64,000 nucleotides of DNA. It comes from Eleusine coracana subsp. coracana. Lineage: Eukaryota > Streptophyta > Magnoliopsida > Poales > Poaceae. The notes beneath the pieces are model-generated. The model ran no database searches. It was given only the letters and a program-made list of their open reading frames with translations, and was not told the origin of the DNA. The position numbers were made by a program, and so were the translations under genes. Positions 22,889 to 35,000 of the stretch are shown piece after piece. The number at the start of each line of letters is the position of its first letter. Within the stretch, counting starts at the first letter, position 1. The DNA lies in contig CM064424.1 of assembly GCA_032690845.1 (NCBI GenBank), forward strand, positions 36,593,511 through 36,657,510, given 5' to 3'.

Positions 22889-25226
22889 GAAATCTCGTCC
22901 CGAGATTATGAACAAGGTGAACTACAGGGAAGTACGGTGGTCGTAGTATACCTGTGTATGACGACCAAAATCCCGGGTAATGAGTACTCAGAAATTCTTC
23001 AGATTCCCAAGTGGACTCATCTTTCGAGTGATTGCTCCGTTGAACTTTATAGAATTTGAGGGTTCTTTTACGGGTGGTGCGCTCTTTCTCATCGAGGATC
23101 CTTATCCGTTGTTCAAAGTATGTGTGATCGGGTTGGAGTTGGTCATATTCCTCTAAGATTTTGTCGGTGGGTGGTTTGAGAGACTGCTTCAACTGAGGGA
23201 CATGGAAGGTGTGGTCAACTCCAGATAGATTAGCGGGTAACTCCAGCTTGTAGGCTACCTTTCCACATCGTTCCAAAATTTAGAATGGCCCAATATAACG
23301 GGGAGCTAACTTTGCCTTGACTCCAAACCGTTGTATACCCTTCATAGGCGACACTCAGAGATAGACGTAGTCACCTTTATTGAAATATAAGGGCCTATGT
23401 TGTCTGTTGGCATACTTCTCTTGATGGCATTTAGCAGCTTTAAGATTTGCCTGAATGGTATGAACTTTTTCCTCTGCATCCTTGACAAGGTCAGGACCAA
23501 AGGTTGCTCTTTCTCTAGATTCAGACCAGTTTAACGGTGTTCTACAACTGCGCCCATAGAGTGCTTCAAATGGTGACATTTTCACACTCTTCTGGTAACT
23601 GTTGTTATACGAGAATTTAGCGCAGGGGAGATACTCATCCCAGTTACCACCATGTGTTAAAACACATGCCCTAATCATATCTTCCAAAATTTGGTTGACA
23701 CGCTCTGTATGTCCATCGATGGCTGGATGGTAAGCAGAACTACGAATTAGGCCTGTACCCAAAGATGCATGCAGCTGTTCCCAGAAACTAGCGACAAACT
23801 ACGAACCATGATGTGAGATGATGGTCTTGGGTACTTCATGACGACACAAAATTCTTACAATGTATAGCTCCGCGTATTGTCGTATGCTGTATCTATTGTT
23901 GACCGGCTAGAAGTGAGCAGAATTGGTGAGTCGGTCCACAATGACCCAAATAGAATCATGCTTACGCGAAGTGAGAGGTAGGCCAACAATAAAGTCCATG
24001 CTGATTCCTTCCCATTTCCAAGCGGGAATACTCAATGGTTGAAGCAATCCGGCTTGATTCAAATGGTCAGCCTTAACTCTCTGACAAGTATCACATTCTG
24101 CAACATATCAAGCCACTTCTCACTTCATTCTTGTCCACCTGAAATTCTGATGTGTACAACGGTTCCCGATCTTCCGAAAGGTTCTGGATACGTTGATTTG
24201 GTCGGAGGTGACACACAAATCGATCCGGCTTCAGAACAGCATGTTCTAAACCCCGCAATCGTAGCACGACATCTCCTCTGGTTATCAACCGTCCTAAAAT
24301 GATTGACCTTGCCAAGAAGGCTAATCCCTACCTGCGAATCAAGAACACAAGCAAGAACAAAAAAGAAGGCAACACAATTGCAGATGTATTATGAATCTCA
24401 CAAAGTTGGGGTCTCACAAACCGTGATGACGGCGAAACTGTTATGAACAGAATAATCTAAGCGAAACCCAAACCCTAATGGTGTGGCAGCGGCTGTATAT
24501 GAAGACCCTAGGGTCGTGCAAAACCCTCTAGACGCACCCCTAATTGGGCTCAACTAGATACAAAGCCCAAAGGCCAAAAACATGCGACATAGCACCAAAA
24601 CAGATTCTGGACCCTCTCTTGTTTCGACGATTCCCGATGACTCCGGATGAACTTTGATATGAGACCGGTGGCATTGGAAAGGTATTCTTCTTATATTTCC
24701 GTGCATATGTAGAACGTCCAAATCCGAATTCGTATGCGTCCTGGGCATCCGTTTTAGTGCAGACTAGTCCTAAGCCCCGAGACAGACTCGAAGTCGGTTT
24801 TGGTTGGGCCTCCACCTTGGCTTCCACGTCCTTGCTGGTCCTCCATGTCTCCAAGTCCTTCTCCTATAATCTCCTGGTCCTCTCCATGGTTTCTAATTAC
24901 AATATAATCATTAGGTAGCAAACCATTCTCAAAAGTGACATATAATAAAGAACGTAGGAACGAGCTCACCTCTAAATTTAGTCGTCGTGCACGAGCTCTA
25001 GTCACTGGACCTTGCAAGTCCAGAATTGGAGGAGTGTTGCATGTATCCTTAGGAGTGATGTCCTCATCAAATTCTTCTTCAGATCTTGGTATATTTTATT
25101 ACTACCCGGATGGATGGAGTATTTGGAGTGATGTTCTTCATCCAAGATTTTTCACCTAAGATCAAAATCTTTTGGTACTACCAAACGATTATTGAACGAT
25201 AGGGTACCGTTTTGACGGATATGATT
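22884..25226 (-). pseudogene. Element C integrase with chromodomain-like tail, split by solo LTR S1
   Basis: The gene reads from about 25226 to the left. The first segment includes the integrase zinc-finger part (SKYSIHPGSN near 25100). It is interrupted at 25069/24148 by solo LTR S1, whose flanks AATTC/AATTC are a target duplication, and continues 24147-22884. The core carries RSSAYHPAIDGHTERVNQIL and LTHGGNWDEY, part of the DDE integrase fold. The tail has FHVPQLKQSL and LKFYKVQRSNHSKDESTWES, a chromodomain-like motif that in chromoviruses targets insertion to marked chromatin. Several stops and frameshifts (for example before 24000 and at about 23350 and 23280) make it inactive. Confidence 0.8.
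24148..25069 (-). mobile_element. Solo LTR S1 (S family)
   Basis: 922 bp. On the minus strand it begins TGATGAGGACATCACTCC and ends TTGTACACATCA. AATTC flanks it on both sides (24143-24147 and 25070-25074), a perfect 5-bp target duplication. The LTR carries the 3' end of an ORF (GPVTRARARRLNLEVSSFL, frame 25017-24754), so in the full element pol or gag must read into the LTR. Its near twin is S2 at 29850-30770. Confidence 0.88.
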
Positions 25227-25259
25227 CCTTAGGAGTGATGTCCTCATCATCCTCCCCTG
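25227..25259 (-). other. S-family scar: polypurine tract plus first 23 bp of LTR
   Basis: The minus strand reads CAGGGGAGGA followed by TGATGAGGACATCACTCC and TAAGG, the S-family primer tract and LTR start. It then switches to integrase sequence. Upstream, the small ORF of element C breaks here. The simplest reading is a former S insertion followed by a deletion that also removed gag to RNase H. Confidence 0.55.
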
Positions 25260-25552
25260 TGAGTGAGGGCCCTGTGGGCGACTCTCTCCAAGCCCTCACG
25301 GAGGCTCCCACAAGTCGTCGTGCTCTCCATCCCCGCCATGTCGAGGTTGTGTGGGTGAGTGGGCACGCTGATGTGCACCTCAGCAAGGGTCACCCCGTGG
25401 CGGTGGATCTCGCGGCCCTTGTAGGAGGGCGGCTCGTCATAGCCCAACAAGTGTAGCAGATCCCATAAAAGTGTAGGAAAGCCACGGTGGTGGAGACCGG
25501 TGGTGTAGCACCACCCATCATGTGAGAGCTCCTCAAAACCGTGGTCACCCAT
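25247..25552 (-). CDS. Small leader ORF (orf0-like), truncated
   Basis: The minus-strand ATG at 25552 begins MGDHGFEELSHDGW. It follows TTTTTGTTCCAG directly, a good splice-acceptor sequence. The segment WDLLHLLGYDEPPSYKGRE aligns with WRVLYGFGYDTPPTYVGKE in the ORF at 54703, so both encode one small protein family. Extra small ORFs upstream of gag (orf0) have, as I recall, been described for some rice gypsy-type elements; I cannot confirm homology. The C-terminus is lost at the S-family scar, so the last residues are not native. Function unknown. Confidence 0.6.
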   Translation of the reverse strand: MGDHGFEELSHDGWCYTTGLHHRGFPTLLWDLLHLLGYDEPPSYKGREIHRHGVTLAEVHISVPTHPHNLDMAGMESTTTCGSLREGLERVAHRALTHRGG

Positions 25553-26572
25553 CTGGAACAAAAACCCAATGGCGAGTATAGTGTTCCATGGGCAAAATGC
25601 ACATCACTAACAACTGTCATGGTGCTGGTAATGATAGCAAAACTACATCACAACAATTTGATTGAGTCAAACTTTCCCTACAGTAAAGATGCATTCCATA
25701 TAAAGTTCTATGAATTATAGAGACCAAGTTTTTTTTAGTTCACATTTTCCAGCCTCAAGGGGCAATAATACGGCGATGGGTTTTAAAATGGATTCTGTCT
25801 TGACTGTACCACAGTCAGAAAAATGGGTATTTTGAACAGAAAACAAGGTCTTAAAAATTGGGGTTGGGATCAGGTTATACCTCACTTTCATAGCTTTCCA
25901 GATTGTATTTATATGCTCAAAAAATCCAAGTAAATCTGGACTTATGAATTTTACAAGTTCAGGTTGGCAGATTCTGTTTCAGGATGACAGAGACTGAGTG
26001 TTTTGGCTCTACTGGACAGAGAGAAAACAACAAAATTATGAAACCTATTGGAGATGAAAATAGACTTCAAGGGCCTTCCGGATTGGGTTTAAACTCTTGC
26101 AAATTCAAAGTACAACTTTAGTTATGAAATTTTTAATTCCACGGTCATGCTGAAAGCAGTGAGTTGATAGATTATACTTGTTCCCTGTTTCTGAGGTTGT
26201 TACTTTTATGATCGAATTTTAATTTAAATTCTAGGTCACAGGGGATGTTGAGCCCTTTCCGGAAAGTATTTGTATGCCTTATTTGGTTGAGTAAATTAAT
26301 AGTTACGAATTTTTGAAGTTGGCAGCTAAAAACAGGACAGATTCTTGTTACCTTGTAATTCAGAACTTTATACTTATCATGCTTAGAAAAATATTATTCA
26401 GAGGTTGGTGAGCAAGGAGAGAACCAAATTTTAGTTTAGTTATATTGGGATGCATGATACAAAATGTTTCATTTTATAATCCTAGTTTTCCTCTCAACAC
26501 AACGCCTATTTTTGCCGATACTTAGCGGCACAGATACTTGGTGAAAGTTTTATGCTAATGGTGTTAGTGTAC
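25553..26572 (-). other. Candidate leader intron of element C
   Basis: The donor-like CTGCAG/GTACACTAAC is at 26573/26572 (minus) and the acceptor TTTTTGTTCCAG/ATGG at 25553/25552. The enclosed 1020 nt has no coding similarity and is AT-rich, as plant introns are. The same pair is found in element G 960 nt apart. Confidence 0.45.
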
Positions 26573-26895
26573 CTGCAGAAAATCCATTCCAGAAACAATA
26601 CATCAAATTCAAAAGAAACTACAAAAAGAAGCACATTTCTACTAGTAATGATCTATAGAAAAGGATCGCCCCGTGATAAGTCACGAGCCAACAGTGTCTC
26701 GTATCCGCCTGCGAGCACAGACACCGATATCACGCGTGTCAGTTAAGCACGCACGTAATAGTAATATAAACAATCATAACCCAGGTTAGCTTTGTCACCA
26801 CCCTATTATCTACATAGGTAATACTAATGTATCCTGACTCGCAAACATCATAGTTTTTGAAAATATGATTTATTTGTTGTATTATCATGGACCAC

Positions 26896-26908
26896 AACTC
26901 TGATACCA
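26896..26908 (-). other. Primer-binding site of element C
   Basis: The minus strand reads TGGTATCAGAGTT two bases after the LTR end. It matches TGGTATCAGAGCC except for the last two bases. Confidence 0.8.
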
Positions 26909-26910
26909 GC

Positions 26911-27296
26911 TGTGACGCCCCTTCCTGAAGGATCGAGGTCCCGACGGTGCTGATAGCACACACACTTGATAATACAACATTGGTCCAAATTTAAGTTGAA
27001 TATTACATGAATACAATGATTCAGAGTGCAGCAGAATAATACAAGTTTATGAATGTTTTGAAAACAGTGGAAATGATAACGTTAAGGACTACGAGCTCGA
27101 CGGTACAGCATAGTAATGGTTCATGCCTGAAGAACCATCACTCTAGCAATACACAACATCACTACGGTGGCAAGTCGGACTCCCAGTGGGCAGTCCAACA
27201 CTCAGGGACCTGCATGTGCCAAGGCAGCACATCTACAGGCAACTCTATTTCTTCATTACCTGAAAAACACAATGGCACAAAGCCTGAGTACTAATT
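26911..27296 (-). repeat. Element C 5' LTR, terminal fragment
   Basis: Homologous to 19118-19503. It is cut at 27296 by the insertion of element B and resumes at 47173. The last five bases, TAATT, are B's target duplication. Confidence 0.85.
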
Positions 27297-28361
27297 TGTG
27301 ACACCCCAGGTGTCTCACCCTAATTCAACAAAAATGAGGAGCACAAATCATGGAAATTATAGCATGAAACAATAGGAGCCAAATCATTGATTTAATTCTA
27401 GGCAAATAAAAACCCTGCAACCAAGTTATTGAAGCAATTCAAAAATTTCAATACAACTCATGCCAAATAATTTCATCATCAGTTTGGTAATAATAAAATA
27501 GAACATTATGAATTTATTGGGTAGCTTGACAAGACCCTTAATTAATTAATTGATTCTTAAGTAACTAATTAATGCATTTAATAAATTCTAAAAATATGTT
27601 TATGCAAATTTCAAATAAAATTCACCAGAGTGTTCTCCACCATTTAAATAGTCAGTCCACCAAATTTCACCATTTTAGGAAATCCCTAGCTATTTTAGTT
27701 GGATTTAAAAAAAAAACAGCTTTAACCAGGGACTTGTTTGTAAGAAATCTAATTCTTGGAGGGCTGCAGCGGAAAATCTTTCTCTTCTCCCTCCCACTGG
27801 AGTAGAGCCTGCCGGCTCGCTCTACCGACTCCACGCCGACGCACCGCGCAGGCAGTCTTCACTCGCCCCGGGACTCGGAGCTCTACAGTGCGCAGCGCCG
27901 TTGGACCCCCCCTACCCCTGTCGCTCTGTCCCCTCACCGCGAGCTCGCCCAACCTCCTCTTCTCATTCTCTGCACGCCACTGAGCGACCGACTGGCCGGA
28001 CTTCAATTTCACCGCGTCTTTCACTCCCGTTCTACCCCACTCACTCCTTCCCTCTGGGCAATCGAAAAGCGAACCCGTGAGTTCAAGCACACCCTCTCTC
28101 TCGCTCTCTATAGCTGCTCTCTCTTCCATTTCTTCCCCCCTTCCCCATTCTGCCATTTCAGCGCAAGCGCAAGCTCGAACTCTCTGCTTCCCTGTCTTCC
28201 GAGCCGACCCCCGAACACAACTTCACCGCGCGCAAACCTACTGACCCTCCTCACGCATTGCCCAGCTGAAACCGCGCGCGTATTGAGCTAATTCGAAGAA
28301 CATCCGAGTCAAGCTTCTCGGGTGAGCTCCTCTGCCGCCGGCCAGAAATTGACCGTGCTCG

Positions 28362-28450
28362 GTGAGTCCCCTCGCTCCACCTTCTTCACTCGCACGCGCA
28401 ACACACCTACACGCTTCCCTGACCCATTGTCCTTTTGTTTCCTTCACTAG
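28362..28450 (+). other. Intron-like segment in the GC-rich LTR block
   Basis: GTGAGT at 28362 and a pyrimidine-rich stretch ending TTCACTAG at 28450 delimit 89 nt. The homologous block in element G's LTR has GTGAGC at 50937 and CCCCCTTAG at 51014 (78 nt). Element C keeps GTGAGC (21802, minus) but has TTGG where the acceptor AG should be. Confidence 0.4.
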
Positions 28451-29849
28451 AGCCGACGACATTTCGGTTTTCCCCGGTCGCCGTCTCTACTCCTGAAGCC
28501 GCCTCGACGATGAGTCCCTACTTTCGGTCATCACCGACGCACGCTGACTAGATGCCGCTCTTGTGGCGCACCCGTGAAGCTGTAGGAGCAAACTCCGTCC
28601 GATTCGGTGCTCCCTGCCGATCCCGCGACCTCGCCGAAGTTTGCCCTTCCGCCGCCTATCATCGCCAACCATTTTCCGGTGAGATCCCGTCCTCGCGAAA
28701 CCCACCCTGCTCTCCGTCTCGGTGTGCATGTCATGCGCATGGTCCCGCGACGAGTTTCCATCGTCCGTAGCCGCCGGCAGCGTGTCCTCCGGCCGCGCGC
28801 CACCCCGCTCCGACGAGCCTATTGGCCATCCTTCTGGTGTCTATGTGGCCACTACGTGGATCCGACCTGGCACCCACGTGGCTCCGACGTGGAAAATGTC
28901 CAGAAATTGTCAGAAATTGCTAAAAACTTTGAAAACTCCTAGTAGATCGAATTTAACTCCAATGAAGCTCAAACAAAATTGGTTAGGTTCATATCGAATT
29001 GCTCTATTTTAGTAAAATAATAAGTCACTGCCTCTGTTCATATATTTTTATATATATATTAAACTATCCAAACAATATTTAATTCACCAGAAATTCTAGG
29101 AATCAAATTTAGCTCTGATTGTTTGCATGCTTAATAATTACAAAATTAGCTACCCCCACAAATTTTGGTTTGGCACAATATGAACGATTTTATGCTCTGG
29201 AATTTATTTAGTGTGCTTGCTTAATAATTCTAGTAATTATTCTATAATTAATTGGTCCTTTCCATTTGGCACAAAAATCACTCTTAGAAGCCCCTGTACC
29301 CAGTAAAACACACAAGTCCAGAAACCTAAATGTACTTAATTAACTAAATTGATTTGCTCATATCACTATTTTACTTTAATAAATGCTAGTAATTAGAATC
29401 AACCAGTTACTATTTTAATTGCTTGATTGTTCTGAAAAACTATAACAAACCTAAATAAATGAATAACACACATAAAATGATGAAACTTTAAGTTGTTTCT
29501 TTGAAGCATATGGCTTTGAGAACATAACAATAATTTTTATCGACTTTTAAAAAGCATTGTGCATCATATCATTGCATTCAACGGTATTTTGATATGCCGT
29601 TAATTCAATTCTATCATATAGACAACGATAACCAAGAGCAGGAAGAGGAGGACATTCAGAAGGACCTTGATTCCCCAGAGTAAGACGTGGTAGTTGCTAG
29701 TACTAACATCGATCCTGGCAAGCCTCAGTTTTCATTCGCCATTTTATAAAGTTGCTAGTTATCAATATTACTAGTGTCTATGATTATTGTTGCATTAGGT
29801 CGTAGGAGTTGATTGGAACCCACTTGCATGATACCCAAATGACCTATAC

Positions 29850-30770
29850 TAATGTGGACAAGGGTTCCCGATCTTCCCAAAGGTTCTGGATACGTTGATT
29901 TGGTCGGAGGCGACACACAAATTGATCTGGCTTCAGAACAGCACGTTCTAAACCCCGCAATCGCAGCACGACGTCTCCTCTGGTTATCAACCGTCCTAAA
30001 ATGATTGACCTCGCCGAGAACGCTAATCCCTGCCTGTGAATCAAGAACACAAGCAAGAACAAAGAAGAAAGCAACACAATTGCAGATGTATTATGAATCT
30101 CACGAAGTTGGGGTTTCACAAACCGTGATGACGGCGAAACTGTTATGAACAGAATAATCTAAGCAAAACCCGAACCCTAATGGTGCGGTGGCGGCTGTAT
30201 ATGAAGACCCTAGGGTCGTGCAAGACCCTCTGGACGCACCCCTACTTGGGCTCAACTAGATACAAAGCCCAAAGGCCAAAAACAGGCGACGCAGCACCGA
30301 AACAGGTTCTGGACTCTCTCTTGTTTCGACGATTCCCGATGACTCCGGATGTATTTTGATATGAGACTGGTGGCATTGAAAGGTATTCTTCTTATCTTTC
30401 CGTGCATATGTAGAACATCCAAATCCGAGTCCGTATGCGTCTTGGGCATTCATTTTAGTGCAGATTGGTCCTGAGCCCCGAAACAGACTCGAAGTCGGTT
30501 TTGGTTGGGCCTCCACCTTGGCTTCAACGTCCTTGCTGGTCCTCCACGTCTCCAAGTCCTTCTCCCATCATCTCCTAGTCCTCTCCATGGTTCCTAATTA
30601 CAATATAATCATTAGGTAGCAAACCATTCTCAAAAGTGACATATAATGAAGAACGTAGGAACGAGCTCACCTCTAAATTTAGTCGTCGTGCACGAGCTCT
30701 AGTCATTGGACCTTGCAAGTCCAAAATTGGAGGAGTGTCGCATGTATCCTTAGGAGTGATGTCCTCATCA
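29850..30770 (-). mobile_element. Solo LTR S2 (S family)
   Basis: 921 bp, near-identical to S1. On the minus strand it starts TGATGAGGACATCACTCC and ends TTGTCCACATTA, where the terminal CATCA has become CATTA. Flanks TATAC (29845-29849) and TATAC (30771-30775) form a perfect target duplication. B's 3' LTR shows the empty site CCTATACCACTG at about 45940. It carries the GPMTRARARRLN coding tail. Confidence 0.9.
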
Positions 30771-31916
30771 TATACCACTGTCATTAGAACTTTGGTAGTA
30801 CCGGTACTGTGTCGCTTCGCTTAGTAACTACTAGGCCCAATAGATATCATTACTAAGAATGAATTTTGATGTCATGACCGGGCAGGGATGATGCATGTGT
30901 AGGTTTGCAGCAATACATGGGTGTTGACTGCGGTAGCCCTGCCTTGTCGAACCTAGGACCCATCCGTGGTCGGCGCCTTGGTCAAGTATTGAACAGTACC
31001 GAATGCATGCTAGTCTATGGGCACTAGTAAACTGATGTAGCATTGACGCGGCAATGAGGATGGTACCTAGTATAGTGGTCGTTAACCCTTCTGCTGCTGG
31101 AGTGGGCGGTTCATACCGCGAAGTACTGTTAGCAGGATGGCATGCCCACTCGCTGAGACTGGACCCGGACTGAGTTGTTTTTTGTCTTTGTGAAAGGTTG
31201 CCATATACGACCTTAATTGGTACGTATGTGTCGTGTATCTCAGGTTATCCCAGCTGGTGTAAATCAATTGCAATTGTTGTCCCTCGCAGTAATGAGTATC
31301 ACTTGGTCATTGAGTCATCACGTAATTGGACATGGTACTTGGGAATTGATTATGATGCTTATTGTTGATGTTACTATTATGCCTCTTATGTTGTACTTAC
31401 CTTATGCATTGCTTTATTATCTTATTGTTGCAACTAAAGTTACATTCTGCTCTACCCAATTAACTTGATGAATAAAACTTGATAGAATTAATAGGTTGCT
31501 TAGTGTGAGTCTTTTCAAACAAGCCACCTATTAGAGCCATTGCATGCCTAGATGTCCGACGGGTAAGTCTTGCTGAGTAATTAGTACTCAGGCTTTGTGC
31601 CATTGTTGTTTTCAAGTAATGAAGAGGTAGAGTTGCCTGAGAATGTGCTGCCCTGGGACATGCAAGTCCCTGAGGGTTGGACTGCCCACTGGGACTCCGA
31701 CTCGCCGCCGCAGTATTGATGTGTGTTGCTAGAGTGATGGTTCTTCAGGTAGGAACCATTACTATGTTGTATCGTCGAGCTTGTAGCTCCTTATCGTTAT
31801 TTGCTTCCACTGTGTTTTCAAAAACATTATGAATTTATAATATTCTGCTGCACTCTGATGACTTAATGATGTAATATTCAACTTAAATTCGATCCAATGT
31901 TGTATTATCAAGTGTC

Positions 31917-32000
31917 ACTCCAAGTACTCCATCCATCCGGGTAGTAACAAAATGTACCAAGACTTGAAGAAGAAATTTTGGTGGACAAGGATGAAGAAAG
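31917..32000 (+). pseudogene. Element B integrase, zinc-finger fragment
   Basis: Encodes SKYSIHPGSNKMYQDLKKKF and the first basic residues after it, the HHCC-type zinc-binding region of a Ty3/gypsy integrase. It is fused at its left to the truncated 5' LTR and interrupted at its right by element F. The reading continues without loss at 43003. Confidence 0.75.
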
Positions 32001-35000
32001 TGTGACAACCCTACTCCGAGAAGTAGAGTATGTCGTACAGGATCACCTCGGGAGATGGTTAACGAAGTAACCATACACAGCATTCACACATGAACATTCA
32101 TCATTTACAATATTACATCACTTAGGTGCATAATATTACAAATTCTGAGGTAGAATATAAACCAGTTCAGATCTGATACAATACATATATCCTTAGTACA
32201 TGTTACATAAATTAGCAGAAGCGATACAACAACAAAACACGACGTTGAATCCTACGTGAACCATGCCAGCCCTATGGCGATGGCTCACTCATCACGGTTA
32301 GGGGAGCTGGGGACCCATTCAATGGTCCAATTCAGAGGCTCCTCACCTTCCCACACAACCTTATTACAACAATCACAATAGGTCGCTTGAGGAAAACCTG
32401 GAAAACAATATCAACGCAAAGCCTGAGTATCTAACATACTCCGCAAGACTTACCCGTCAAAAGGTTTACTAAAACCGACTCCTAGAATGCAGGGGGCTGA
32501 CCGGGTTTATTTGATAATTGCATCAAAAGCTCCTATCAGTTCTATGCTGCACTTTCAATTTCCTTAAACAAGATTTTACTTTGCTTATCGTAGGACACAG
32601 CTACGGTGAGTCTCGCTAGCTGCTAAGGCACGAACATAGCTAAAGAGCAATACATCATAGCATTGTATATCCCTAGCATAAATAAATTTCAGAAACTTAA
32701 CCACAACTTTACTACTTAACATATCATTGCTGCTGCTCGAACAAGAGGTACTCATAACCGTGAGGGACGGCAATTCGAATTGATTTACATCCTGCAGGGA
32801 AAACCCAAATACACGACATACGCATCATTTAAGAACATGTATGGCCACCGTTCACAAGATTGCTATAAAGTCGATCCGGGGCCATCGATCCCGAGTACAC
32901 GTCCTCCCCGCGATACAGTACTTCATATCCGAGGCTTAACCCATGCACTCTCCAGTGGTCCTCAAACCCGTGCATCCACCGTGATGTTCACATCACCTCT
33001 GGATCGATGAGTATGGCCGTCCAACAACACGGCGCCCAAGTTACTAGGTTTACCAATTCCCATATTAAAGGTATGCACTTGGTACAGTTCAATACTTGTT
33101 CGCGGAGTTACAACGATAGGTGCTCCATTTTTATCAAGTTGATCAACCAATTGAATCATAGTTGAATCTATAACCTACTGTTGACTCCACTAGTTTGAGC
33201 ATAGCATTTGCTAACGTGAAATCTTACTAACATACTAATCATAGGTCAGTGCGGGAGTATGCAAGTGTGTTTCATCCAAGTCCTACACTTAATGCACAAT
33301 ACAATATTCCTAACTTGTGATAAAGAGAAAGGACTCGAGTGATACAATGGGTTATGCACCGGGGCTTGCCTTGGGTGTGATCATAGTTAGCGTCGTCACC
33401 AAAGTGCACTTCAGCTCCTTGCTGGTCCGGTGTGATTTCCACGGTCTCGATTCCTATATGGAATGGACATGCATCAATGCTAAGGAATACACAAGGTTTC
33501 ATGGAGTTTTCTTAATTAAAGATGGAATGCATGGCATGAAAATTCATGGCACTTCCTCAGCAAATAAATATTAGTGACTAATCATTTATTTATGAATGTG
33601 TGTACACCTTAGTATGACATGGTAGCTACTGAATTTTTGAGGGACAAACTTCTAGCTACTAGAATGCAAGTTCTTAATCATCGCACTCTTGGTGTATGTC
33701 CACTTTAACATGAGCATGGCCTAAATGCTGATTAATTGACATCATGGTTGATGATGACATGACAATGTAGTACTTAGGGTTAAATTTCAGAAAGTTCATT
33801 TTTGGGCCACTTAGCTAAAGTGACCATATGCAAACTAATACTATACATAAAATGGTTCTTTAGTTGCCTCACTAGTTCTAGTTCATATAATTAATCAAGA
33901 ACCAAGTATATAATTAAACAAGGAGAAATACTACTGAAATGTAAAGATGAGTTATTTTCCATGGACTTCCAGAAATTAATTTATTCTTATTTTCCTGAAA
34001 TACACGCATAAAGTATTATTTATATGAAGAATTTCCTCGTTACTTAGCAAATAATCAATTTCGACAGCAAATTTGTACTTAGGTAACCTCAAAATTTTCA
34101 TGGGCTTTTTCATAAGTGTACAAGTGCATAAGGAACAGAAATGCCAAATTTCATGGATAGATTCCTAGCCAATAATTTAGATGAATTCAATTACTGAAAA
34201 TGAGGATTATGCAATAATACTGAAAATATGCATAAAAATGGAAATGTGCTTTTGCAGAAAGTTTAAGGATACCCTGAAATGCTTACTGAGCAAAGTTCAT
34301 GAATTTACCATTTACACATAATTACTTATGAATTTATTAAATCAATTAGGGTTGTGACTTTGATGGATTAAATAAATTAATTTACTAAATAAACTTGGAC
34401 TTGATCCTGTTTTTCTGGTAGAGCAAGATTTTAGGGAGTTGAACAAAATTAATTTCACAATTTTTGGCCTTGTATTTCTTGAGATATTGAATTTTGAAGT
34501 TTATTCAAAGTTCACTGTTATTTACGAATCTGCCACTGAGTTCAAATCCTTCAAACGCGCGTGCGCGCGCTCGCGGTGGCCGGCGACAGTGAGCTCGGCC
34601 CTGCGGCCGATCGGCTGCACGGCCGGGGCTCGCGTGCGACTCGAAGAGTCTCTATGCCGAGGGGAACTCGTGGAGGGGGTCAGAGGGAGAAGTGGCTCAC
34701 CGGAGATCGTCGGCGACGACGCGCGGCAGCAGAGGCAGCTCCGGCGAGGTCCACGCGACGGTCCCGAGGGAGAGGGAGGCCGGGGTGCGGTCGACGAGTG
34801 TCGCGGTGGTCCGGGGATGGTCGGCGTCGAAGTACTCGTCGACGGGGAAGGCCGGAGGGGGGCTCTCGTCAGCGGGGGGGGGGGGGGGGGGGAGAAGATT
34901 CTGACGGCGGTGGCTCGGGCTTCGCAAAATCCGGTGAGCACGCTGCACGAGGGAGGAAGCGGGTCAGAGGGGAGGGAGGTGGTGACCTTGCGCGTCAATT

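Larger units (their letters stand above)
19118..27296 (-). mobile_element. Element C: Tekay/Del-like chromovirus, left part
   Basis: Minus-strand element. From its 5' side: 5' LTR fragment 26911-27296 (the rest resumes at 47173), primer site 26896-26908, leader, small ORF 25247-25552, a large deletion, the integrase end of pol 22884-25226, polypurine tract, and 3' LTR 19118-22872. Gag, protease, reverse transcriptase and RNase H are missing, and the break is at the S-family scar 25227-25259. A chromodomain-like tail and long LTRs with an initiator-Met primer site fit the Tekay/Del chromovirus lineage (established knowledge; assignment by eye). No target duplication can be shown because the far end is lost. 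Confidence 0.8.
27297..31916 (+). repeat. Element B 5' LTR
   Basis: About 3.7 kb without S2 and its target duplication. It is truncated ~50 bp before the expected terminus, at TTATCAAGTGTC. A GC-rich block at about 27770-28870 has overlapping chance ORFs and an intron-like segment. It is inverted relative to the C LTRs. Confidence 0.8.

Noticed and set aside
27749..28156. ORF in the element B LTR on the minus strand
   Set aside because: It is antisense to the element, GC-driven and absent from B's other LTR through deletion.
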